Made by a program: the position numbers and the translations under genes. From assembly GCF_000758325.1 (NCBI RefSeq), contig NZ_CP009459.1:3968001-4032000 (forward strand): a DNA stretch of 64,000 nt, read 5' to 3'. The notes below the pieces were generated by a model that worked only from the letters and a program-made list of their open reading frames with translations, was not told where the DNA came from and searched no databases. The DNA comes from Cedecea neteri (GTDB lineage: Bacteria > Pseudomonadota > Gammaproteobacteria > Enterobacterales > Enterobacteriaceae). Shown one piece after another: positions 17,757-25,449 of the stretch (within the stretch, counting starts at the first letter, position 1; the number at the start of each line of letters is the position of its first letter).

Positions 17757-19628
17757 ATGTTTTTATCAAATCTAAAAATGGACAATTTCAGACAATTCGA
17801 AGATTTTTCCTTAGAGTTAAATAAAGGGCTTAATTTACTTGTTGGTGAAAATAATGCAGGAAAGAGTTCCGTCATTGATGCCATCCGGATTGTTCTTGAC
17901 ACTACGTCTGTAGAATGGGTGAGTATAAAAAGTACTGATTTCCTCAGCGGTAAGAATGAACTATATATCCAATTAAAATTTGAAGATCTGTCAGCCCGTG
18001 AACTAGGGTTATTTCTAGAATATTTAACCAACGAAGAAATAACAACGGGTGTTAATAAGAGCTGTTTATATATAAACCTCTCAGCAAGCATAACAATTAA
18101 TCCATTCAAAAAAACTCAATTCATCAAGACGGAAGTTCGATCTGGTTTGAGTAACGATGGCCCCATCATAGAAAGAGATATCAGAGAATATCTTGCTACA
18201 ACATATTTAAAACCGCTACGCGATGCTGAGGTTGAACTATCGGCAGGGCGAACCTCAAGGCTCTCACAGATTTTAGGAAGTAATGTCAGTTTAGCTGGAG
18301 ATGAAGGGGCGACTCAGCGGATTATTGAGTTACTAATTCACGCCACACAGGCAATTCAAAATGACTCTTCGATTCAAATGACTCAAGAGAAAATTTCAAC
18401 TCTTTTGAACTCTTTAACATTCAAATCCAATATTTTCACACCTTTTTTAAGTTTATTGGGGAGTAAAGAATATACTGAAATGAGTGCCCCGGAGAAAGCG
18501 TTTGCTCTCAAATCCATTTTAGAGAAATTATCACTCGAACTCAACACTTCAGGAATTAAGCATGGATTAGGTTATAACAGTCTATTGTTTATGGCTACAG
18601 AACTAATGTTAATTCGTCAGGAAGAAGATCAGTATTCACTTTTACTTGTTGAGGAACCAGAGGCTCATCTTCATCCCCAACTACAGTTGAAATTCATTAA
18701 TTACCTCAGGACTGAAAATAGTAAATTGCAATGTATTTTATCCACTCACAGTCCAGTGCTTTCATCAAAAGCCCCATTGGAAAGCTTAATTTTAATGCAA
18801 GATGGAAAGGCCTTTCCTTTAAGAAAGGAATGCACCGCTCTAAGTGGTGATGACTATATATTTCTTGAGAAATTCTTAGACTCAACTAAGGCAAATATGT
18901 TTTTTGCAAGAGGTATATTGATTGTTGAGGGTATTGCGGAGATGGTGTTAATACCTAAAATAGCTGAATTACTAGGACGACCACTAGAAGATTATGCTGT
19001 GTCATTGGTTAATGTCAATGGTTTATCCAGAAAGAGGTACGCTAAAGTTTATCGTTCTAACACCGCTTCAATGTCCCCCTCTCATCTCCCAATTAAAGTT
19101 GGGTGTATTACTGATTTAGACCTATGGCCAGATGAAGCGGAGGCAACAATCTCAAACAGTTATGGGTTTAAACAAAAAATACAGCCTAATGAAACCACCG
19201 GCCGAGGGGGAAACCTTCAACATTGGCTGAATGAGTTGACATCAGAACAAATAAACCAGAAAAAAAATAGTAAATCCGAGTTTGATGGAGAACTTGTTAA
19301 AACATTTATATCAAATGACTGGACATTTGAATTTTGCCTTGCTAAATATGGGCTAAGTGAAGAATTATATGAGGCCCTTCATGGTAACCTTATAGGCTAT
19401 GAAAATCTTAGTACTGATGCACAAATAAGGGCTGTGCAATTATATGGAGAAATAGAAAATAAAGGTGATGGAAAAAGCGAAGTAAGTTATCTTCTTGCAA
19501 AGATCTTATCGAAATATAGTGAACGACCTTCAGAGTTAAGATCTAAACTACCTCCTTATATTATAGAAGCCATCGAATACGTAACAGAAGAATTCTCTAA
19601 TGACGAGGAGACATCGAATGAACATTGA
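17757..19628 (+). CDS. gajA: GajA-like OLD-family ATPase/TOPRIM endonuclease (Gabija)
   Basis: A 623-aa protein with an ABC/SMC-like ATPase head split around a coiled insert: Walker A GENNAGKS at 30-37, Walker B LVEEPEAHLHP (E299/E300) and STHSP. A TOPRIM nuclease domain follows, with ILIVEG (E391) and DLD (D453/D455). This is the arrangement of the OLD-family nuclease GajA, which nicks phage DNA and is held off by cellular nucleotides. The ATG at 17757 has a GGGA site; an upstream TTG was rejected. Codons are strongly AT-biased. It overlaps the UvrD-like gene by 11 bases, the standard Gabija gene order. Confidence 0.85.
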   Translation: MFLSNLKMDNFRQFEDFSLELNKGLNLLVGENNAGKSSVIDAIRIVLDTTSVEWVSIKSTDFLSGKNELYIQLKFEDLSARELGLFLEYLTNEEITTGVNKSCLYINLSASITINPFKKTQFIKTEVRSGLSNDGPIIERDIREYLATTYLKPLRDAEVELSAGRTSRLSQILGSNVSLAGDEGATQRIIELLIHATQAIQNDSSIQMTQEKISTLLNSLTFKSNIFTPFLSLLGSKEYTEMSAPEKAFALKSILEKLSLELNTSGIKHGLGYNSLLFMATELMLIRQEEDQYSLLLVEEPEAHLHPQLQLKFINYLRTENSKLQCILSTHSPVLSSKAPLESLILMQDGKAFPLRKECTALSGDDYIFLEKFLDSTKANMFFARGILIVEGIAEMVLIPKIAELLGRPLEDYAVSLVNVNGLSRKRYAKVYRSNTASMSPSHLPIKVGCITDLDLWPDEAEATISNSYGFKQKIQPNETTGRGGNLQHWLNELTSEQINQKKNSKSEFDGELVKTFISNDWTFEFCLAKYGLSEELYEALHGNLIGYENLSTDAQIRAVQLYGEIENKGDGKSEVSYLLAKILSKYSERPSELRSKLPPYIIEAIEYVTEEFSNDEETSNEH

Positions 19629-21480
19629 AATTAGTGAAAGAGACATCAACGATGTAGAGCAAGAGTTAAACTTGTCATTTGATGATGCAAGACGCGAAAT
19701 AATACAATCATATAATGATGTCCAAGCTTGTCCTGGTAGCGGCAAAACAACAATGGTAGCGGCTAAGTTGTTAATTATCGCAAAAAAATGGATGAGTTTA
19801 CATCAAGGTATATGCGTCCTAACGCATACTAATGTAGCTAAAAAAGAAATTATAGAGCGTCTCCAAACGAGTATACATGGTGGGAAATTGTTAACTTCAC
19901 CACATTTCATCGGCACTATTCAAGAATTCGTTAATAAATTTCTTGCAATACCTTATCTTCGTTCTCAAGGATTTAAAATAACTCACATCGATGATGAAAT
20001 ATGTTGTGCAAGAGGCTGGGGTTTTCTTAATAGAGGAACGAAAAATTACCTTGAAAGAAATAGGATAAAATCCATTCAAGAGATGCAATATAAATTTATA
20101 GATGGATGCCTTGACCTTAACATCCCTAGTTTCCGTAGAGAATCACAGTCGAACAGTTATCAAGATTTGATAAATGCTAAAAATACACTTATGACAGAAG
20201 GTTATTTCTTTTATCACGAAATGTATGAAATATCAAAAGACTATATACACCACAACCCTGATATTATAAAAGCAATTCAATCTCGTTTTCCTATCGTTTT
20301 TATCGACGAAATGCAAGACACCCAAAAATTTCAAGATGAATTTTTAAATACAATCTTTCGAAATGATAATGATCAAGTTAAGATGCAACGGTTTGGCGAT
20401 CCTGACCAAGCTATTTATGGGACTAATGAGGAAGAGAACCAAACCTATAATCAAGCAGAGTTAGAAAAAGTAAAAAATAGTCATCGCTTTAATAGCTCTA
20501 TAGCATCAATTGCTAGAAATCTAAGTTATAATCGCATAAATTTAACATCGGAAATTTCTCATCCCAATCAATCACTACATACAATATTTCTTGTCGATGA
20601 TAGTTCTCGCACTAATGTATTTGAGCATTTCGCTAATTTATGCTCGCAAGTAGTTCCGATTAACTGTGAATACCCAATAAAATCTGTTGGTGCAGTTGGT
20701 AAAAAAAGTGAAAACTCTTTAACGATTTGCAGTTATTATGAGAATTTTGAAAAAACTGATTCTACAGTAGGATTCAAAAACACTAAGTTAATTCAATATA
20801 TATATGTTGCCCGCCAACAAAATCGTAACAGTGAATCTTACCGTACAATCCTTGATGGAATTATTCATTTCGGGAGAGTATCTAATTTTCAGATCACAAT
20901 GCAAGATGGTTCACAATCTGATATATCAGTCGCAAACATAAAAAAACACCTTAAATTATCTTCACTTTTAGTTGATTTTAACTTGTTAGCGATGTCTTTA
21001 ATGACAAATGAAATATCCGAAGAAACTTGGGGAAATTCCGTCACCTTATTATTGTCTTACTTAGGTATTAATATATCTAACCGAAATCACATTTTTTTAT
21101 CTTTCGAGCGTAATCTAATAAACGAACCCCATGATAGTCCAACTAGAAATATTATCTCTTTTGAAATTGAAGGAAGAATTATAGAGAATCAAATTGCAAC
21201 AATTCATTCTGTAAAAGGGGAGACGCATGCTGCAACTTTACTTCTAGAAACAAAATATCATACTAATGATATAACAACCTTAATTGACTACATTCTTTTA
21301 GAGAATATAACACAACCGACAGAAGCCAGAAAAAAGAAATTCATGAAGCAAATATATGTTGCACTCACAAGACCTAAATACTTATTGTGTATTGCAATGA
21401 ATAAATCAGGATTTCCGGCCGAGCATATTTCAAAGCATGAACTTGCGGGTTGGAATATTTGCGATTTAACTCAACATTGA
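19618..21480 (+). CDS. gajB: GajB-like UvrD-family helicase (Gabija)
   Basis: A 620-aa SF1A helicase: motif I CPGSGKTT at 38-45, motif Ia LTHTNVA, motif II IDEMQD (D230/E231), motif III FGDPDQAIYG, motif V TIHSVKGETH and motif VI VALTRPKY. In Gabija, GajB binds the GajA tetramer and senses DNA ends. This protein is longer than the roughly 500-aa type GajB because of a central insert, so it may belong to a divergent Gabija clade. The ATG follows GAGGAG and overlaps the gajA-like stop. A hairpin at 21503-21533 probably ends the transcript. Confidence 0.82.
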   Translation: MNIEISERDINDVEQELNLSFDDARREIIQSYNDVQACPGSGKTTMVAAKLLIIAKKWMSLHQGICVLTHTNVAKKEIIERLQTSIHGGKLLTSPHFIGTIQEFVNKFLAIPYLRSQGFKITHIDDEICCARGWGFLNRGTKNYLERNRIKSIQEMQYKFIDGCLDLNIPSFRRESQSNSYQDLINAKNTLMTEGYFFYHEMYEISKDYIHHNPDIIKAIQSRFPIVFIDEMQDTQKFQDEFLNTIFRNDNDQVKMQRFGDPDQAIYGTNEEENQTYNQAELEKVKNSHRFNSSIASIARNLSYNRINLTSEISHPNQSLHTIFLVDDSSRTNVFEHFANLCSQVVPINCEYPIKSVGAVGKKSENSLTICSYYENFEKTDSTVGFKNTKLIQYIYVARQQNRNSESYRTILDGIIHFGRVSNFQITMQDGSQSDISVANIKKHLKLSSLLVDFNLLAMSLMTNEISEETWGNSVTLLLSYLGINISNRNHIFLSFERNLINEPHDSPTRNIISFEIEGRIIENQIATIHSVKGETHAATLLLETKYHTNDITTLIDYILLENITQPTEARKKKFMKQIYVALTRPKYLLCIAMNKSGFPAEHISKHELAGWNICDLTQH

Positions 21481-21502
21481 TATTAATATTTAGTATAACG
21501 AA

Positions 21503-21533
21503 GCTGTTGCTACAAATAACATATAGCAACAGC
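21503..21533 (+). terminator. Hairpin after the Gabija-like operon
   Basis: 10-bp arms GCTGTTGCTA (21503-21512) and TAGCAACAGC (21524-21533), 22 bp after the stop, followed by AT-rich sequence but no clean U run. Confidence 0.65.
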
Positions 21534-22123
21534 AATATTCATAAGAAACTATTATTTTGTTAACCATATCTCTTAGAAAGATCAATTTATTCTTCAGAGA
21601 GAATGTTATCATTTTAAAAAAATTATATATTCACATATCTTACATCATTCAGACAAAACAGGAAGGGCCCAAATATAGTTTCTTATACAGTCATTACGAT
21701 AGTATCAGTCTGGATACCAGAACAAGTCTCGTCATGCTAAGAATACATAGAATCTTTGAACCTATTAAGCTAACTCATTGAATGCTCCCATGAACCGAAT
21801 AAGTGATCATTTTGGTGTTCTTGACAGAACCAGATTTATGATTTAGCTTAATCTTCAGCCAGTTAATGGCTAAGGCGATCCCCGTCAAAGAAGCCATATT
21901 CAGAAAAGTCCGCTTGAGGATACTTAAGCAGGCTTTTTGCTGTTCTGCGTTCTGTATACCAATTAACAAGACGATACCCCTATCACACTCTTGGTAAAAT
22001 GGCGGACATCAGTGACCAATCATTGCTTTTGTCTCAACACCACAATGTTAGGATCATTGGCGAAAATTTAAGTATTCCTCTCTTATCTAAATTTTTTATG
22101 TCTTACAGACATGGAGTCACAGT
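21534..22123. other. AT-rich intergenic region with a degenerate att-like repeat
   Basis: No gene with a credible ribosome site was seen. A 74-codon open frame at 21557-21781 looks random. The region holds the degenerate copy of the island's right end (21807-21945) and then the promoter area of the HEPN-like gene. Confidence 0.6.
21807..21945 (+). repeat. Degenerate internal copy of the island right end (att-like)
   Basis: About 135 bp resembling 23468-23600. Shared parts include TGATTTAGCTTA, GCCAGTTAATGGC versus GCCAGCTATTGGC, AAGGCGATCCC, a tRNA-Asn 3'-end-like stretch (21880-21896, 3 mismatches in 17) and a decayed terminator ending in GCAGGCTTTTTGCT. It marks an older right boundary, so the island seems to be two elements in tandem. 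Confidence 0.75.
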
Positions 22124-22699
22124 ATGATGCAAAAACATTTTGAAATTGTTCAGACTATTATCGTTAACTGCTTTATGAACAATATGGCAAACAATAGATT
22201 TTTATACAGCAAGACTAATGGCAGCTCAACTATAAAATACCCATTAAACTGCATAGGTTTTTTCTCATGGAATAGCAGTTTGCAAAACGATTACACAAAA
22301 CTCGTCTTATTTCCTATTTTCTTTGATTATCTGGATAGCTATGTTGACCTTCGTTTTGACTGTGTCAACGAAAGCTTCAACAAAAAGAACCTCATTCTCG
22401 AATCCAATATTGATAAAGATTCAATTGATGATTTGTTCCTTCATACGCTGTACAAAATGTGTTCTCAGATTAGAAATAAAATGCTTCACCATCGGCTCAA
22501 CTATGACGGTGCCGAAGTGACAGCCAGCGAGACCACTGTCACCATTCCTCAGTTCAGAGTTATCAATGAACTGATTTACCAATATGTAAAATTCTCGAAG
22601 ACTGGTAAATCACTCTTTGAAAAAAACGCTCTCTATTCCGGGTTAGTTGATATTCTTAAAAAAATAAAGATAGTGAACATGAGTTTGTTCAACGAGTAG
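22124..22699 (+). CDS. HEPN-like protein of unknown family, first gene of a two-gene cassette
   Basis: A 191-aa, mostly helical protein with AT-rich codons. Residues 117-122 read RNKMLH, matching the R-N-x-x-x-H signature of HEPN ribonucleases, placed in a helix (KMCSQIRNKMLHHRL) as in known HEPN folds. HEPN proteins are common RNase toxins in abortive-infection and toxin-antitoxin systems. The ATG at 22124 follows a GGAG site (a second ATG comes next). The next gene starts 5 bases after the stop. I do not recognise a named family; nuclease activity is inferred from the motif and the location in a defence island. Confidence 0.65.
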   Translation: MMQKHFEIVQTIIVNCFMNNMANNRFLYSKTNGSSTIKYPLNCIGFFSWNSSLQNDYTKLVLFPIFFDYLDSYVDLRFDCVNESFNKKNLILESNIDKDSIDDLFLHTLYKMCSQIRNKMLHHRLNYDGAEVTASETTVTIPQFRVINELIYQYVKFSKTGKSLFEKNALYSGLVDILKKIKIVNMSLFNE

Positions 22700-22704
22700 A
22701 GTTG

Positions 22705-23004
22705 ATGTCCGACTACTTGTTCATACCCCCCTATGAAGCTCGCGATTTGCACCCTATCAATGCCCCCATGACTTCCACTGACCTCCTTATCGATCGAGTC
22801 TCTTATCCTGCAAAATGTTTCTACGATGAAAATGAAATATTTAAGGAAAAATATCCAGATCCTGATGAAAAAATCGTCATTGGAAATCGTTATTATTTTT
22901 TCCAAATGGAAGACAAATTCTATTTAGTACCTTCGGAAGCGGTAAACCATCGCAAAAAGATCACTTTCGGTGAGATTGATGCCTGGGAGTTTCAAACACA
23001 GTAA
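22705..23004 (+). CDS. Unrecognised 99-aa protein coupled to the HEPN-like gene
   Basis: A small acidic, aromatic-rich protein (FIPPYEARDLHP, NRYYFFQMEDKFYLVPSE) with no signal peptide or membrane segment. It begins 5 bp after the HEPN-like stop, so translation is probably coupled. The context suggests an antitoxin, immunity or sensor partner, but no nucleotidyltransferase or DNA-binding motif is visible and no function is claimed. It ends shortly before the patatin fragment on the other strand. Confidence 0.6.
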   Translation: MSDYLFIPPYEARDLHPINAPMTSTDLLIDRVSYPAKCFYDENEIFKEKYPDPDEKIVIGNRYYFFQMEDKFYLVPSEAVNHRKKITFGEIDAWEFQTQ

Positions 23005-23149
23005 CCTTTCTATAGGCCCGATGCACGAGTGCATCGGATACTTCAGCGTGAACCAGTGCATCCGGGTTATGCTCGCAGAAAGAGATACAAAGTGTGCAGT
23101 TGGGAAAATGTGGAAACAAAGCATCACCTATTACGATACATACACTGAC

Positions 23150-23314
23150 TTTATGAGTAACATCAGGAAAATCAAACTTCATGTCCCTGAAAACTTCCAG
23201 CAGACCGATATAGTTGGGATTGTTAGCAACCAAACCACCATCCGCAAAATAAGTGCGGAGATCTTCACAATAGGTTGGTGATTTGTTTTGATTTGGCGAT
23301 TGATCAGATCGCAC
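23150..23314 (-). pseudogene. Fragment of a patatin-like phospholipase (CapV-type)
   Basis: On the minus strand the translation contains TYFADGGLVANNPNYIGL followed by EVFRDMKFDF, the conserved DGG/NNP block that supplies the catalytic Asp of bacterial patatin-like phospholipases, including the CBASS effector CapV. The serine GxSxG half is absent. The frame continues into unrelated sequence, and no start with a ribosome site is present. It is a remnant of about 45 codons, probably left by an earlier defence cassette. Confidence 0.7.
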
Positions 23315-23467
23315 AATCCGGGCTGGGTTCCCTCAAAGTGATCTACTATTCCGCGCAGCTATTTAGTCGATGTTGAGCAGGTCATTAATATGCGACGTTC
23401 ATAACTAACTCGCTAGCCGACTGGCGAGGGGCCATTTTATGGTCTGTTGTATTTCAGCACTTGGCGG

Positions 23468-23600
23468 TCATTCTGGTGGTCTTGTCAGAAAGGAACATCT
23501 GATTTAGCTTACTAATTAGCCAGCTATTGGCAAAGGCGATCCCAGTCAGAGGAGCCATATTTAAGAAGCCTGCTTAGGAAACTAAGCGGGCTTTTTGCTT
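23468..23600 (+). repeat. Right attachment-site repeat of the island (attR)
   Basis: Contains CCAGTCAGAGGAGCCA (23542-23557), identical to the last 16 bases of tRNA-Asn, then TATTTAAGAAGCCTGCTTA and a terminator hairpin ending GCGGGCTTTTTGCTTTT. The flank resembles those behind tRNA-Asn copies 1 and 3 more than that behind copy 2. This fits the original 3' flank of copy 2 having been displaced here by insertion. Confidence 0.88.
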
Positions 23601-23623
23601 TTCTGAACTGACAAAATCTGGAA

Positions 23624-23658
23624 CAAAAAAGCCCGCTTAATGCATCTTAAGCGGGCTT
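23624..23658 (-). terminator. Terminator of puuP
   Basis: 12-bp arms AAGCCCGCTTAA (23629-23640) and TTAAGCGGGCTT (23647-23658); reading leftwards it is followed by a run of U's. The stem is almost the same as that behind tRNA-Asn copy 1. Confidence 0.88.
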
Positions 23659-23682
23659 CTTATTATCTAACACAACCTTCCC

Positions 23683-25071
23683 TTACTCCCAGGCGCGCTC
23701 GGCCTTAGTGGCGTCAAACACCGGCGGTGGCCTGCGGAAGCGGCGGGTGAGGAAGGCCAGATACAGAATGCCGACCGCAGCCCACACCAGCCCCAGCGTC
23801 AGGGACGTGACTTCCAGGTTCACCCACAGCACCGCCACCGTCGCCGCGCCAATCAGCGGCAAAATAAGGTAGTGCAGCTTTTCGCGCCAGGTTTTGTTGC
23901 GGCCTTCGCGACGCCAGAAGTGGTTAAACACCGACAGATTCACGAAGGTAAAGGCCACCAGCGCGCCGAAGTTGATCAGCGCCGTCGCCGTCACCAGGTC
24001 AAAGAACAGCGCGGACAGTGCCACGATGCCGACCATGATCACGTTCAGCGCCGGGGTGCGCCATTTCGGGTGCACGTAGCCGAAGTATTTTTCCGGGAAT
24101 ACGTTGTCGCGCCCCATCACATAAAGCAGGCGAGAAACGCTGGCGTGTGAGGCCAGCCCGGAAGCCAGGGTATTCACGAAGGTGGTGCAGAGGAAAATCG
24201 ACTGGAACAGCTTGCCGCCAACGTACAGCGCAATCTCCGGCAGCGCTGCGTCCGGGTTTTTAAAGCGGCTGATGTCCGGGAAGAACAGCTGCATAAAGAA
24301 CGACGCAACGATAAAGATGATGCCGCCGTAGGCCGCAGTCAGGAAAATAGCTTTCGGGATGGTGCGAGCCGCATCGGGCGTCTCTTCCGACAGCGTGGTC
24401 ACCGCATCGAAGCCGAGGAACGAGAAGCAGACTATCGTCGCGCCGGTAATCACCGGGATCAGGTGCGCATTTTCGCTGATAAACGGCTGCAGCGACCAGA
24501 CGGTGCCCACGCCCTCACCTTTGTGCAGCCCCTGCACCACCAGAATGATAAACACCACCATGATGGCAATTTGGACCAGCACAAACAGAGTGTTGAAGTT
24601 CGCCACCAGATTGACGCTCTTCAGGTTCGCCGCGGTCAGGATGCAGACAAACCCCACCACCCAAATCCACGGCGGGACTTCCGGGAACAGCGCCGAAAGG
24701 TAGATTTTGGCCAGCAGGACGTTAATCATCGGCAGGAACAGATAGTCCAGCAGCGAGGACCAGCCCACCATGAAGCCTACGTGCGGGCTAATGGCCTTTT
24801 GGGCGTAGGTATAAGCTGACCCGGCCTGCGGGAACTGACGTACCAGTTTGCCGTAGCTGATGGCGGTGAACAGCACGCCCGCCAGCGCCAGCAGGTAAGA
24901 TGCCGGAACGTGGCCGTCGCTGATGCCGGACACAATCCCGAAGGTATCAAACACCGACATCGGCGTGAGATAGGCCAGGCCCATCACTACCACCTGCCAG
25001 AGTTTCAGAGATTTACGCAGCTGCGGTTTCCCCGCCTGCGAAGCGTTGTCTACGGAGAAATTAGTCGCCAT
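23683..25071 (-). CDS. puuP: Putrescine importer PuuP
   Basis: A 462-aa APC-superfamily transporter with 12 predicted membrane segments that imports putrescine by proton symport for use as carbon and nitrogen source. It is near-identical over long stretches to E. coli PuuP, for example [19 protein letters not shown] and [19 protein letters not shown]. The start is placed at the ATG giving MATNFSV, matching the E. coli N-terminus; a longer frame adds an unsupported 18 residues. It lies downstream of puuA in the same direction, as in E. coli. Confidence 0.96.
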   Translation of the reverse strand: MATNFSVDNASQAGKPQLRKSLKLWQVVVMGLAYLTPMSVFDTFGIVSGISDGHVPASYLLALAGVLFTAISYGKLVRQFPQAGSAYTYAQKAISPHVGFMVGWSSLLDYLFLPMINVLLAKIYLSALFPEVPPWIWVVGFVCILTAANLKSVNLVANFNTLFVLVQIAIMVVFIILVVQGLHKGEGVGTVWSLQPFISENAHLIPVITGATIVCFSFLGFDAVTTLSEETPDAARTIPKAIFLTAAYGGIIFIVASFFMQLFFPDISRFKNPDAALPEIALYVGGKLFQSIFLCTTFVNTLASGLASHASVSRLLYVMGRDNVFPEKYFGYVHPKWRTPALNVIMVGIVALSALFFDLVTATALINFGALVAFTFVNLSVFNHFWRREGRNKTWREKLHYLILPLIGAATVAVLWVNLEVTSLTLGLVWAAVGILYLAFLTRRFRRPPPVFDATKAERAWE

Positions 25072-25449
25072 GACGATGTCCCCCCACGCGGATACAGGTT
25101 TGCGAAACGTTCTTCGTTCGGGCAAACCTGCTTAGCCTGGGGGTTAATCGTAACTGTCGGGGAACGGCAATGGGGTTCACGCTGGCCGCTGGCCCGTCGT
25201 TATCAATACGGCAGCAGCGTTCGCCCTCGCCGTGCGGATATTTAAACATTTGCGTCTGCATCATTTCATTTCCTCGTCGAACACATTGTCGTTAACTGAA
25301 GACCCGTTGCCGCCCGCGCTCCATTACGCGACTTCGGGAAATGGCAGGTTGCCCTGCAAAACGTCCGGCCTGGCTCCGCTCAGTCCGTATGATGCTACTT
25401 ATTTATTCGCCTGCCCGGCCACGTAGGCTCTGCCGGGCAGGCGCCACAA
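25072..25449 (-). promoter_or_regulatory. puuA-puuP intergenic region with two hairpins
   Basis: The 378-bp spacer has no gene. Near puuP there is an inverted repeat CAGGTTTGC (25095-25103) / GCAAACCTG (25132-25140) that would fold in the RNA just before the puuP start. Just behind puuA there is an 11-bp palindrome GCCTGCCCGGC (25409-25419) / GCCGGGCAGGC (25432-25442) without a U tract, possibly an mRNA-stabilising or REP-like element. Confidence 0.55.

Larger units (their letters stand above)
13611..23557. mobile_element. Genomic island with defence genes inserted at tRNA-Asn
   Basis: About 10 kb bounded by the tRNA-Asn 3' end (13611-13626) and a perfect 16-bp copy (23542-23557). Inside are a Mokosh type II-like helicase-nuclease, a Gabija-like pair, a HEPN-like two-gene cassette and a patatin fragment. 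From about 17.5 to 23 kb the DNA is strikingly AT-rich compared with the flanking core, pointing to transfer. A degenerate att-like copy at 21880-21896 divides it into two modules. No integrase, excisionase or transposase gene is visible, so the element is either decayed or mobilised in trans. Confidence 0.85.

Noticed and set aside
21557..21781. A 74-codon open frame after the Gabija-like pair
   Set aside because: AT-rich random-looking translation, no ribosome site, no recognisable motif.
13627..23600. An integrase or transposase inside the island
   Set aside because: No tyrosine or serine recombinase or DDE transposase motifs were seen in any frame of the island.
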